Shown in pieces: positions 12,301 through 21,431 of a stretch of DNA of 60,000 nt. The number at the start of each line of letters is the position of its first letter. Positions within the stretch are counted from its first letter, which is position 1. The DNA is from Phoronis australis. Its lineage: Eukaryota > Phoronida > Phoronidae. A model generated the notes under the pieces. The model was not told the DNA's origin and did no database searches. It worked only from the letters and a program-made list of their open reading frames with translations. The position numbers and the translations under genes are program-made. The stretch lies in assembly GCA_002633005.1 (NCBI GenBank), contig NMRA01000141.1, positions 554,326 to 614,325 on the forward strand, given 5' to 3'.

Positions 12301-15300
12301 ACACGAATGACCTACACAGACTATGTTCAATAGGAAGTAAGATATAGCGTTTCCTCAATGGAGGTGAATGTAGGACCAAGATATAAGTCCTTTTCCAGGT
12401 CGTTTACATCACTTTCTATTGCTTCATAGACGATAAATACAAAGTGTGTTTTCAAGATAATAAGGGATCTGTATTTTTAATACATGAAACATAAAAACAG
12501 TTGCTTACCCCTTTAAGCACAAATACGCAATAAACCTTCATGAGTTTAAAGTGGAACNAAAAGAGTAGGGCGGCCGTTTAAATAAAATACTGCACTGGCT
12601 TGGCTCGATTAAGTGCTTGGTTGTTGCATATACTCGAATGCATGTGACCATAAGATAGCGCTGATTCAACTTGAGTCTTGTGGCACATTCTTTGAAATTA
12701 ACATAGGGAAAGGGTGTACTTACAAACCTCGCACGTGAACGTCAGGCAGTACGGCTTTGGGTACACTTTGGAGGCACGCACTGAAAAAAGTGTGCAGTCG
12801 GCATGTTGATGGGTTGTGCTATGACGGGAACGGCGTATTTCCCTGACTTCAAAGTATAATATGCCTTGTGCAATTGGTCTTTCAAATCGAACAATAGTTT
12901 AAATATGACAATCTATTCACAGCGCTAACTTTGTCCTTTTTGCTCAATATTTTGTTTCCACCTCAATCGCTAAGATTTTCCTGCAGGTCTCACTAATCGG
13001 CGTGCAGCTAGCTGCGTCGGTTACGGGTTAAGTTTCGTATGCCTTGAGTAAAATGCCTTTGTCTTCAAATGACGGTCCGTAGCGAGTTCCATGACAGTTG
13101 GCCGGTAAGTTTCCCCTTCTGTTTCACTTTACTCGGATTCCTCTGGCTTGAACATACACGGCGCTAATCCATCCAAACTTTGTTTCTACATTTCCTTAAT
13201 CTTCCATTTCGCAGTACTTTTCGTTGAACGCCCGTCCATTGCAAGGTATTATACTTTTCTAACCCAAGTGCGAAAAGTCTCGGGTCATTCTTTTTCATCA
13301 TGCTGCGAGTGAGCCTTTCGCTTCGTTAAGATGTGTAACGCCGACTTACTCCCCGACATAATCCCGTAATTATCACGGAGCGACGACAAACAAATTAATT
13401 CTCCGGTACACGCATTCCGCCAGGATGTCACCGTGGGTCCGACAAATCTCCATTCATTGCAAACCTGACCCCCAATGCACGCAGGGACCCTGTTCGTTAA
13501 ATCTGTTCGTTAAACACCGACGTCTTTGTGAATAAGCATTTGATGTTAGACTGAGTAAGTGGTCCCCACCGAGAACGCGCTACTGTCTTCGGCGACGCTA
13601 AACTACTGACCAAGGGACAGTGAGTTGTAGGATATTACATGCACGTGGAAGTGTCGAGATAAGTGTCACATAGTATTTGAGCTTGGTTGTCTCTAACAGT
13701 TGTAATTTTGAAAATCTGTGAAATATGCACCAGACACCGTAAGGTAAGCTTCCTGTGGCAACGGACTGTTCGATACGTCTTGGGTACCAACGATGACGTC
13801 ATTTGCGTCGATTAGAACGAGCGCCACATAAAGTTTTTTTCGGCGCTAAATGGGGTTCATGATGGGGTCGTACGATAGTAATTGGCGTAATTAGCTAATG
13901 CCAGGAGTAAAGGGAGGGATGATATGTTTGTGTCAATCACTGATACATATATTTAACATGTTCAAAAGTCGTTTGGCCATTATGTAGGGTCTTTAAGTCA
14001 ATAACATAAAAGTTAAGCTACAGTACAAGACAAAAGTATTCAGACAAACTGACCCAGAATTCCTGTCATGACACCTGGACAGAAGCTGAACTCACCATCA
14101 CAGTAGTCATCCCCTCAACAGAGAACAAATGAGAATCAACATCAAAGTGGCCAAGTCATTCTCTAATTCGAATTCTGGCTCCCTAATATTCATTACCAGT
14201 AATTCTTACTGTCAAGAGAATTAATCGTCATGAAAGGAAAAAGCATTTATCTGATTACTCCTGTCTTGTACTCCATCATAACAAATGAGGTAACCTTGAC
14301 AAATGTTTCCGAGTGTGATGGGTATGAAATCTTTGAGCGGTCACAGCTGGCTATGGATGAGTCGTCTGATTGGAGATGGACACTATGAAGATTACAACGA
14401 GGCCTCTGGTAGCCCTGAAACATACACAGAGATTCAATACCAGAATACGTAGTTTTTTGGAAAACTGGAACGTGGAAATTCAGGGGTATATTACAAAGCC
14501 TTTGGTAAACATTAACTAACATGGTAATAGTCGGATATAACGAGCCCGCATTTTGAAAACCAGTTGTCTCCACTGAATAACGGGCATCAATTGGTTCTGA
14601 AAATGTGAACACATTATATCCAAACATTGCCACTAATATTGAGCTTCTGAGATTTCACAACAAAACCAGTGAACCAATAGGTTTTCCACAGGTTATTGGT
14701 ACAACCTGGTAACAATTACTGTCTATAATTACAATACTGACAACTTTAGTACTTTGTACTCCATCTGGGGTATAGATATGGGCTTGCCGCACACATGAGA
14801 CAATCAGGTGCAACCAACTGCGTGGACAAAAGTCAAAGTGGTCCAACTTAGCGTTGGCATGACAACTTATCCCCAGCTCTTCGTGATAGCAAAAATTGTG
14901 CCCACTTACGTGTCTTTGAGGCACAAGAGGTGTACAGACAAATTAATTTTCGGCTCAACCCTTAAACAGTTTGTATGTACATATTTAGGCCCATGCACCT
15001 CTACTTGAAGCTGCGCCTATATCCGGAATTGGGTCGCACGCGCCTACACATGAAACATTTGAGTAAAACAGACGAGCAAATTTCTAAAATGTTACCCTAT
15101 GTGAGCAACACTTGAGTTGTATGTCAATATATATATATTAAGTTTAACACAAACTATTAAATGAAGAGTATACAGTACACATGGAACAACAGAAATTGAC
15201 GTAAATGGCCCAAATCTTGGGAAGTAATCAAACACGAATGACCTACACAGACTATGTTCAATAGGAAGTAAGATATAGCGTTTCCTCAATGGAGGTGAAT

Positions 15301-16791
15301 GTAGGACCAAGATATAAGTCCTTTTCCAGGTCGTTTACATCACTTTCTATTGCTTCATAGACGATAAATACAAAGTGTGTTTTCAAGATAATAAGGGATC
15401 TGTATTTTTAATACATGAAACATAAAAACAGTTGCTTACCCCTTTAAGCACAAATACGCAATAAACCTTCATGAGTTTAAAGTGGAACTTGCAGGCTAAT
15501 TCCTTATCTCTGTGATTGCTTGGTCAAATTAGTTAGAAACACACTGTATAGTGACGATGTGAATATGAAGTATGTTGAAAATTGCCAAATGTTTTTAAGA
15601 ACGAGTTTTGTGGTGAGAACAATCCGCCGTAAATCACTCAACCGTGGTCTTGGGGAATAACACTGCATGACGCAGGCTATGTGAGCCTCCAATGTACGTC
15701 ATTAGTGCAAAGGTCACCTATTTGCAGAATTTTTTCTTTTCACATTTACAAGTTGCTAATGAATCCAACTACACTTTGTTTAGTGTAGATGATGTTCAAA
15801 TAACATTGTCCTTTAGTTCCTGCTACACATTAGTTAGGAGCATGCAAATACATCTTTAAACACGTGTACCAAATATTAGTCCACACTTTTATACTAGCTT
15901 CTAAATTACGAGCCCATAGGCTTATACCAAAGTGCATACAGCGGCATTAACACACGCAGTCCTATAGGGAGATTTGTAAGTTGATTATCCTCTTATCACC
16001 TCTGTGTTTAGAGTCTTTTGACCACCAGATGGCCAACAGATGGCTACACTCACCTGTGCATAACACCAGCTACAGTCAGGACCAGCGGCAACGCACTGAC
16101 CACAAGTCTTGGCCAATATGCATGGATTGGCAGTGATTGCATCAGCAGCTGAAATTAGTTAAGAGTTTCAATTCTCACTACAACCAGTCCAGTATTGTGA
16201 CATCCACCATCAATGTTAAGTTATGGTTATGTTGAACCTTATCGACAAGTCTTTGCATTTAGCCAAATATCTATATATCTATGAAACTATAAAACGTAAC
16301 TCAGTAAAAGTATGTTTTTGGAAGTGGAAGTGCAAATTCTGTAAAACTATATTTTTCACTTTATTCCATTGTGCCAGTATTTGGGTCTCGTGACCCTGTC
16401 TTTTTAGTAAAAAATGAGACCCCGGCATTCATGGAACAATGGTCTTTCTTACCATCCTTCCAAAGAATATTTGCAGTAGTTCTTCAGTAATTTCTAATAC
16501 AAAATTCCTAAGGCTGACTAGATGACTGTATAGTTTTGAGAAGCGTTGCTGTCACAAAATTATAACGATCTTTGTCAAAAATTGACTACAATATGGTAAA
16601 CTTACGCTATTGTGCACTGAAACAAAGAGTAACCATGAAATTGTATTCAATCTATTCATTTAGCTAGCAAAGCAACTGTAAAGATGAAGCAGGTTGTAAT
16701 GGGGAAATTTACCAAATTTTTGTAGGTACTTACTTTGAGCATTTGATGATTGAGAGAGTAAAACAAGGAAGAGAATTGAGCACCACATCAT
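214..16791 (-). CDS. Integrin beta subunit gene, N-terminal two thirds (13 exons, 3' end off window)
   Basis: This gene encodes the beta chain of an alpha/beta integrin, a plasma-membrane receptor for extracellular matrix or counter-receptors. Coding exons in transcript order: 16803-16734 (ATG at 16791), 16148-16054, 14414-14210 (second copy 11483-11279), 12780-12724, 9250-9022, 7290-7206, 5657-5571, 3737-3654, 3187-3107, 1922-1737, 1428-1349, 750-552, 356-214. Apart from the exon 3 uncertainty, the joins keep frame. Visible modules are a signal peptide, a Cys-rich PSI domain (CSWC), part of the hybrid domain, the beta-I domain and I-EGF1. The metal sites are intact: DLSKSM (MIDAS) followed by EDD (ADMIDAS), [11 protein letters not shown] (LIMBS/MIDAS Glu) and [13 protein letters not shown]. 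The family normally has about 750-800 residues, so the remaining EGF repeats, beta-tail, transmembrane helix and NPxY tail should lie left of position 1. The family call is secure; the orthology class is not. Confidence 0.95.
552..750 (-). CDS. Integrin beta exon 12: hybrid domain, second half, and linker
   Basis: 199 nt, acceptor TTTTCAG, donor AAG|GTGCGT. It encodes the returning hybrid-domain strands, with the motifs [15 protein letters not shown] and [12 protein letters not shown], then the family-typical PVGLTESL and ICDCAC leading into the EGF stalk. Enters phase 2, exits phase 0. Confidence 0.93.
1349..1428 (-). CDS. Integrin beta exon 11: hybrid domain re-entry
   Basis: 80 nt encoding [24 protein letters not shown], matching the conserved (K/S)ISSxVEL and YKSxC segment that follows the beta-I domain. 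Acceptor TTTGTAG, donor GG|GTAGGT, phase 0 to 2. Confidence 0.92.
1737..1922 (-). CDS. Integrin beta exon 10: end of beta-I domain
   Basis: 186 nt, phase 0 to 0, with acceptor TTTTGCAG and donor GGT|GTAAGC. It encodes [20 protein letters not shown] then [20 protein letters not shown] and ends NDTYG. DYPSI and IFAVT are hallmark beta-I positions. Confidence 0.95.
2631..2664. repeat. 34-bp near-perfect palindrome in an integrin intron
   Basis: Arms GCGAGGCC and GGCCTCGC enclose CTATATTAATATAG, itself a perfect palindrome. Only one pair of 17 is mismatched. A second TATATTAATATAG lies about 50 bp to the left. Function unknown; it could be a miniature inverted-repeat remnant. Confidence 0.85.
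3107..3187 (-). CDS. Integrin beta exon 9: [13 protein letters not shown] segment
   Basis: 81 nt, phase 0 to 0, acceptor TTTCCAG, donor [24 protein letters not shown] is one of the most conserved beta-I stretches. Confidence 0.95.
3654..3737 (-). CDS. Integrin beta exon 8: [13 protein letters not shown] segment
   Basis: 84 nt, phase 0 to 0, acceptor TTTCCAG, donor AAG|GTATGT. It encodes [20 protein letters not shown] then FHYAGDGK. The Asp of STDA(D/G) is the metal-site aspartate shared by MIDAS and ADMIDAS. Confidence 0.95.
4637..4685 (-). repeat. Hairpin family copy I
   Basis: Perfect 13-bp arms (TTGAGAACCAGTT / AACTGGTTCTCAA) flank a 23-nt loop. The loop, read on the minus strand, is TCTCCACTGAATAACAGGCG. 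The same arms and loop occur near 11.6, 14.6 and 53.8 kb. Confidence 0.8.
5051..5051. other. Assembly gap (single N)
   Basis: One N inside an integrin intron. No duplicated flanks were seen around it. Confidence 0.9.
5571..5657 (-). CDS. Integrin beta exon 7: [14 protein letters not shown] segment
   Basis: 87 nt, phase 0 to 0, acceptor GTTATAG, donor AAG|GTAGGC. It encodes [20 protein letters not shown] then LMQAMSCK. The Asn, Asp and Pro-Glu of this loop form the LIMBS site and supply the MIDAS glutamate. Confidence 0.95.
5728..5781. repeat. Two-copy short tandem repeat
   Basis: The phrase AGGGGTAACACGAGAGTAAC occurs twice in a row at about 27-bp spacing in an intron. Confidence 0.7.
6381..6441 (+). 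mobile_element. tRNA-derived SINE head (degenerate)
   Basis: CCCGATGGCTCAGTGAACTA contains a good A box (TGGCTCAGTGA). It is followed by GTCTACATCATTAGCAGAAG and a GGTCCTGGGT stretch where the B box should be, but the B box is eroded. This looks like the 5' end of a tRNA-derived SINE, not a functional tRNA. Confidence 0.45.
7206..7290 (-). CDS. Integrin beta exon 6: specificity-determining loop
   Basis: 85 nt encoding [20 protein letters not shown] followed by DTNTAKFK. The disulfide-bounded loop is very short (C-K-G-C), shorter than in vertebrate beta1 (NPCTSEQNC). That loop contributes to ligand and alpha-chain choice. Phase 2 to 0, donor AAG|GTGAGT. Confidence 0.93.
7933..8181. repeat. 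49-bp minisatellite, 5 copies
   Basis: CTGGTATAAC recurs at 7942, 7991, 8040, 8089 and 8138, an exact 49-bp period with very few mismatches. It is intronic in the integrin gene. Confidence 0.95.
9022..9250 (-). CDS. Integrin beta exon 5: MIDAS exon of beta-I domain
   Basis: 229 nt. It encodes [20 protein letters not shown] then [20 protein letters not shown] and [14 protein letters not shown]. DxSxS is intact in DLSKS, and the acidic pair after Met is the ADMIDAS. Acceptor TTTCTAG, donor AA|GTAAGT, phase 1 to 2. Confidence 0.96.
9493..9725 (+). mobile_element. Foldback MITE family F, single arm
   Basis: It begins CCCATAGGCCCTTCATACGA and contains the shared body (ATAGAAGGACACCTTAGGA, then CAAACTTTTTTCTCGAGAG). 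It ends in a CTAGCCATATTTACA-like segment. The same arm occurs near 22.6 kb and twice, inverted, near 32.8-33.6 kb. Confidence 0.7.
10139..10645. mobile_element. MITE-like element with inverted ends
   Basis: The left end GGCACACCCAGGCCTTTATG and the right end (revcomp GGCGTGCCCAGGCCTTTATC) are inverted repeats about 500 bp apart. The interior has repeated GGACGCCC phrases and no coding potential. It sits in the intron where exon 4 would be expected on this contig. Confidence 0.55.
11279..11483 (-). CDS. Integrin beta exon 3, copy 1 (open reading frame)
   Basis: First copy, on the contig left of the gap at 12558. It follows an acceptor ATGTTTCAG and reads [27 protein letters not shown], the end of the PSI/linker, where vertebrate chains have RCDxLE..GC..IENP. 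With donor A|GTAAGA it runs 205 nt from phase 0 to phase 1 and is open. The last third (after FVKV) is hydrophobic and unlike the family, so the true donor could be earlier. Confidence 0.7.
11618..11674 (+). repeat. Hairpin family copy II
   Basis: Arms ATTTTGACAACCAGTT and AATTGGTTCTGAAAAT (two weak pairs) surround the loop GTCTCCACTGAATAACGGGC. Same loop as copy I, opposite strand. Confidence 0.75.
12558..12558. other. Assembly gap (single N)
   Basis: It separates the contig ending in block copy 1 from the contig carrying integrin exon 4 and block copy 2. The contig stops exactly where a dispersed repeat begins in the other copy (15489). Confidence 0.9.
12724..12780 (-). CDS. Integrin beta exon 4: short VYPK hybrid-domain strand
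   Basis: 57 nt between a strong acceptor (CTTTTTTCAG) and donor (TTT|GTAAGT), phase 1 to 1. The translation [20 protein letters not shown], the last residues coming from exon 5, aligns with the family's QV(S/Q)PQxxxLxLRxG(E/D)P strand just before the beta-I domain. It lies only on the contig right of the gap at 12558. No equivalent was seen between 9251 and 11278. Confidence 0.7.
14210..14414 (-). CDS. Integrin beta exon 3, copy 2 (in-frame TAA if full length)
   Basis: Nearly identical second copy of exon 3, correctly placed between PSI exon 2 and exon 4. Relative to copy 1, one base change turns CAA into TAA at 14249-14247, so the full 205-nt exon would be truncated. Either this allele is null, or the real exon ends earlier, for example at AAG|GTTACC, and another small exon restores phase. 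A synonymous change (TCG/TCA) lies upstream, while the two amino-acid-altering changes lie downstream of that alternative donor. Confidence 0.6.
14549..14605 (+). repeat. Hairpin family copy III
   Basis: Second occurrence of copy II inside the duplicated block. Here the left arm is TTTTGAAAACCAGTT and the loop is unchanged. Confidence 0.75.
15482..15860 (+). repeat. Dispersed repeat R1, copy 1 (about 380 bp)
   Basis: Shares with 21432-21835 the stretches GAACTTGCAGGCTAATTCCT, AAATGTTTTTAAGAA, TTGGGGAATAACAC and TTAGGAGCATGCAAATAC in the same order. No coding potential or obvious termini; probably a non-autonomous transposon. Confidence 0.8.
16054..16148 (-). CDS. Integrin beta exon 2: PSI domain
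   Basis: 95 nt encoding [20 protein letters not shown] then [11 protein letters not shown]. This is the PSI signature C..(A/S)CG.C...GP.C.WC that opens every integrin beta chain. Acceptor AATTTCAG, donor CAG|GTGAGT, phase 1 to 0. Confidence 0.93.
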
Positions 16792-16803
16792 GGTTAGTGG
16801 ATT
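16734..16803 (-). CDS. Integrin beta exon 1 (coding): signal peptide
   Basis: After an acceptor-like TTTTCAG come 12 nt of 5' UTR and two consecutive ATGs (16791, 16788). The peptide [19 protein letters not shown] has a hydrophobic core and a plausible signal-peptidase site after NA. The donor A|GTAAGT in phase 1 joins exon 2 to read Q-T-A-D. The acceptor before the ATG implies a further non-coding 5' exon to the right, which I did not find. Confidence 0.88.
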
Positions 16804-16924
16804 CTGAAAAGGAAATGAAAAATGTTTGAACTAAAGCCGGAGACCACTTTGACCGGAAGCACCACACTGACCACAGTTGTAAAGAACACAGAGGCTTGAA
16901 GTGTTGAACACAGTTCTAGTCACC

Positions 16925-16965
16925 AGGGATATTCCTGACCAGGTTTGAACCTGCACCCTTTGAGC
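16925..16965 (-). repeat. Possible tRNA-like B box relic
   Basis: On the minus strand GTGCAGGTTCAAACCTGG contains a perfect pol III B-box core (GGTTCAAACC) preceded by GCGCTCAAAGG. No matching A box is evident upstream, so this is at best a SINE fragment. Confidence 0.25.
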
Positions 16966-17070
16966 GCATAAGACAATAAAAAGTGTGCCCTCTTCAAAAA
17001 GTTGTGCCCAGCAAACTTAGTGCAACATATGAAACAGAAACCCCAAGGGCAATCAAAATAAGAACAGCGT

Positions 17071-18766
17071 CATGTTTTACCAGACTGGCTATAAGTTGAC
17101 TAGAATCTTGTGTTCTCGGAAGTGTCGTGTTTTTAAGATGCGCCTGGAGGGCGCACTGCTGCTGCAATGTATTTGTGCCTTTTTACTTTTTCATGTGCTA
17201 ATGGTGCAAATGCGCAGTCCAGGAATATCCGAGTCACCTAAAAATTTTACACTTGGGTCTTTGCATGAGTTTTCAAATATATCTAGCGCAGAACTAATGT
17301 AACCTCCATTCCACACTATTTGTTTTGAGAGTGCTTAACGAAAAGTTGAAATACAGAATGTAAAACCTTTTCCAAAGAGGACTTACACAGAATCTCAACC
17401 AAACACAGATTAAATACTAGGTTCAAATGAGAGGTGAAAAATGCCTAGCTGTTGCTCTTAATTTACCTTTCTAGTTTCCACGTGCTGCGTCCAGCATTTG
17501 CAGAACTTTGGCTTGATTACCAACCCCATTACGGACACCAAAATGATGTAAGGAGGAATCACTTATTGCTAATACACTGTTTACAGCAATTCTTCACAAA
17601 TTTAGCACACCATATGACTGACAAGAAAACTCTACTTTGTCAACTTTCACCACAACAATTAATATTACAAACCTAAGTACTAATATGGTTTTGTATAGTG
17701 TAGATTTCATAAAACAAAATTTAGTAAAGTTTCTTGGTGTTCGAGAAAGGTCATCAGCCTCTGAAAAAATATAAAATGGCAAATTTTGACAATTAATTAT
17801 ATCTAGGTGCGAAACAAGTGGAGAATTACTGCACTATATCAAACATACTGAAATCCTCTTACCAGCTTACCAGAAGCAGGAGCCAAGCATGAGTTGCAAA
17901 TAACAGGTGAATGACTGGACTTTTAGGAAGGTGACTGGTCTTATTTATGTTAGACATCAGTAAGCCAGGTAATGAAATGTTAATTTAATATTGCACTGAC
18001 CCTCGGATTTGTACTTTTAAAATAGATAGTTGAAATGCATTAATTGTCCTCATGCTGTTGAAGCCCTACTGTTTATGAAAGTCTCAAATGCTACTCCCAT
18101 GAGTTTTACAGATGTGCCACTAGAATGGGTGTTTTTAACTACTAGCTTTCCTCAGAAAGGGTGTAACAGATCACTCTTTGAGTTACAAATCCACAAGTTC
18201 ATTTTTGCAACAGAATTCTGAACAGGTTTCAAGTTCTACTGTGGTTTGTTGTGTCAAAAAGAATTCAATCCAGAGGATGTACTCAAATTTGATTTAAATA
18301 AGAAACATCTTGTGGAGTTCACAGTTCAAACCCTGTACAAAATGGCTGTGTCATATAACAAAAATTCTACGAAATGATGAGATTTTCATTGGTTCCAATC
18401 TTACAGGCACTCCAAGAAGGTGGGTATATAATGCTAATTTCCCACTGGTTCATCACATACCATCACAGTAAACCAATACACTGCCAACAACTGTTTGTTA
18501 ACAAACCCCTTATCATTGCTACACCACATTGGTGGCCCACACTGATAGTGTAACTCGACCCTGCTTAAAACAAAACATGACTAGCAAGCAAAAATAGCAT
18601 GAACAATCAATACTCAGTTTTAATGTCATGAACAAAATAGAACTAGACGTGATAGCTGTGTTAACTCGGGTGCATTATCAGAAGGACAGAACTCGGCTGT
18701 AACTGCTGCTTGAGATAGAAACGTAAAGCAAATGTAGTTTTTCATCCCTTTAGATTCTTAAACAAG
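17071..18766. other. No recognised gene
   Basis: Unique AT-rich sequence upstream of the integrin signal-peptide exon. Small ORFs show no domain, signal or splice context. It may hold the integrin promoter or a non-coding 5' exon. Confidence 0.5.
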
Positions 18767-20031
18767 AGCAACGGGTTGTTTATTTGTGTCAATAAAATGG
18801 CCACTAGATGGCGCAAAATACATCGAATCCGTCTGAAACCCAAAAAAGTGTCATCGTTTCTTTAAAAGAAAGCCATATACCAATTTTAATTAAAATTCGC
18901 CGAGGAACTTCAGAGAAACAGAGGAAAACAAAAAACGAAATTGCCACCAGGGGACACAGCGTTCATCAGATCAGTCTAAAAGTTGTCATGTCTTCTCTTG
19001 TTAACTTCATATAAATGCACGTGCTAAATTTAATAAAGATACTGCAGAGGGCTTACGAGATACAGGTATAAGTGCAAAAAACAAAACCGCCACTAGGAGG
19101 TGCCACAGTAGTCGAAGTCATCAGAAAATCATCGGCAACCATCCCCTTCATAGAAAGTACCAACATGCTAACTTTCACAATCATCCTTAGAGTGGCTTGG
19201 ATGACAGAGGGACGAACCCTACAAAACAGACTCAAAAACAACAAAAATGGCCACTAGGTGGCGTAAAAAACCTTGAATCAATCTGAAGATGAATGGCTAG
19301 CGTTAACTCACTAATAGATGTCTATGTGCTAAATTTTATGGAAATCTGTTGAGTACCTTTGAAGACACAGCGATAAACATAAAAAACTAAAATTGCCACT
19401 AGGGGGCACACCACTAGACCAATCTGTCCGAAAGTCGTCATCGTCGTCTGTTGTCTACACTTGGTAAATTTAAAAAAGCTCCTGTAGAGCATTTAGGAGA
19501 TAAAGCCATGGGTGCAAAAACAAACAAAACGACCACTAGGAGGAGCCACAGTAGTCGAAGTCCTCGGAAAATCATCGTCAACTGTATTCTTCATAGTAAG
19601 ACCATACATGCCAATTTTCACAATCATCCTTAGAGTGGTCTGGTTGTTAGAGGGACGGACGCCAAAAAAACGACTCAAAAATAGTAAAAATGGCCACTAG
19701 ATGACGCAAAATCCATCGAAACAATCCAAAAACGGGAGGATAGCGTCAACCCATTAATAGATGCCTATGTACCAAATTTCATGAAAATCGGTTGTAGACA
19801 TTTGAAGATACAGAGGCAAACATAAAAAACTAAAATTGCCACTACGGGGCACAGCGGTATTCGGGTCGGTCCGAAACTCGTCCCCCTCAGTCATAGACCC
19901 CATAGGAACACACCTGCTAAATTTCAATACGATCCTGCAAGGGGCTTAGGAGATACAGCCATGGACGCCAGACGCCCAGACAGAGATGACGGCAATATGC
20001 AACCACATATAAATATGTGGGCGCATAAAAA
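18767..20031 (+). mobile_element. Satellite-like element A: about 148-bp monomers with CTCF-like motifs
   Basis: The element starts near GGGTTGTTTATTTGTG and ends with a perfect hairpin CCACATATAAATATGTGG (20003-20020) followed by GCGCATAAAA. The body has a period of about 445 bp made of three related monomers of about 148 bp. Each monomer carries a CCACTAG-type 14-mer; starts are at 18801, 18944, 19090, 19251, 19396, 19533, 19694 and 19839. Central tandem repeats plus a terminal hairpin resemble non-autonomous Helentron-like elements. An inverted relative sits at 41.45-42.48 kb. Confidence 0.85.
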
Positions 20032-21431
20032 GCACATAACAACTAATTCAACCCAAACAAAGAGGAAGTAGAGGGGTTTGATCATTCTAATTTGAAGTTG
20101 ATTATCTTTTGCCTAAAATGGTGCTTACAGAGCTGTTAACATCTGAAGTTGCAAGGCTTCATCATGGGAATGAGACCACAGCAAAGCATAAGCCAAAGGA
20201 CATTGTCATATCTTTCACCATCTACGATGCTAGTTTTTATAGTGAATGTCTACAGAGAGAAAGTGAGTGAGTAAAAGGTAAATAGGTTTCAGAAGAGACT
20301 TTTGTGTTTACTGTAGGACACAAAAAAATTCAACTGATGCTATTCAGATGTCACTACAAACTTTGCTAGTGCCATGAAAACTTCGTCAACAGCTTTGTAC
20401 AAGAACCACAGTCATCAAGACAACAATATATCAGGAACACTGACCTGAGATCTTTTTGTGTGTGAACCAAGGCAATGAGGCATTAGCCATGACTTTACAA
20501 GACTAAAATACTGGCTGAAATGAACTACAACATCATACCCCAAGATGAGTGATTTGCTAACTGACATTGAATTCCTTGTGAAAAGAAAGTTTAGAATAAC
20601 TTTCCCCAAAGAAACAATAACAAATTTTCCATAAATAATGTATTCATCCTGGAAGATTATCGGCGTCAGTCCCGATTCGGGACAAAAGACCAGAAGCACG
20701 AATGGACAAGAATGGTTAAGACTGATACCTGTCATCTAAAGTTGAAACTAAGAGAGAGATATTTATAAAATTTGATAGGTTTATGTCAAAACATTCCTAT
20801 ATTATGACAGGTTTATATACAATCTGGAAATGTAAACAAAGCTAACAACCATGGAGCCTGAGTCACAACACTTCCAACACAATGGGAGTCACTGCTGACC
20901 TTTGACCTTCCAGTCAGTACAGCTGGCTCTGACTAGATAAACAACTGAAATGCTTTCCTTCCACCACAAATTTCACATTCTGCTGTCATTAAACACAGTC
21001 TGAGTCACTTCCTGGCAGAGGTTAGTAAGATGAATAAAGCTCAGCCATAATGGAATGCTCAGTTTACGCTAATTATCAGTGAGGTCAAGTATGACTGAGT
21101 TTGTTAAACCAAAAAACCAGTTATCACTAAGATCATATCAGCTCACAAGCTCAATAGCTGAGGAGTTATAACGTAAAAGCTTACCCAAGGAAGTTGGCAA
21201 ATTTATGATCTGACAAAATTTCTTTTGTTTTGCATTTCGTCCTGTTTATTTTAGGTGGCTAAAAAGCGAAAATCAAATTAAACCTTTTACTCTCATAAAA
21301 CCAGTGTGTAATATTTATTTTTGTCCAGCTTAACAGGACAAAATACACCTTTAAGTTTTTAGTGACAAATGGCTCCACACTGTGGAGTTCATACGAACAA
21401 GGTCACATGCCCAAATAATCGTACTAACATC
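20032..21431. other. No recognised gene
   Basis: AT-rich sequence. The 106-residue minus ORF at 20415-20735 has no recognisable motif. Confidence 0.5.

Larger units (their letters stand above)
11055..12557. repeat. 1.5-kb duplicated block, copy 1 (carries integrin exon 3)
   Basis: Nearly identical to 13987-15488, with only scattered substitutions and a 3-nt indel. It ends exactly at the N at 12558. This is most simply an unmerged allelic contig end; a true tandem duplication is possible. Confidence 0.95.
13987..15488. repeat. 1.5-kb duplicated block, copy 2
   Basis: Partner of 11055-12557. Unlike copy 1 it is interior to its contig, with 1.4 kb of different sequence to its left (12559-13986). 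Confidence 0.95.

Noticed and set aside
16925-16965. Functional tRNA gene on the minus strand
   Set aside because: Perfect B-box core but no A box and no cloverleaf; kept only as a weak SINE relic.
17072-17302. 76-residue plus ORF with a hydrophobic stretch (possible small membrane protein)
   Set aside because: No splice context, no recognised family, and the length is expected by chance in this much sequence.
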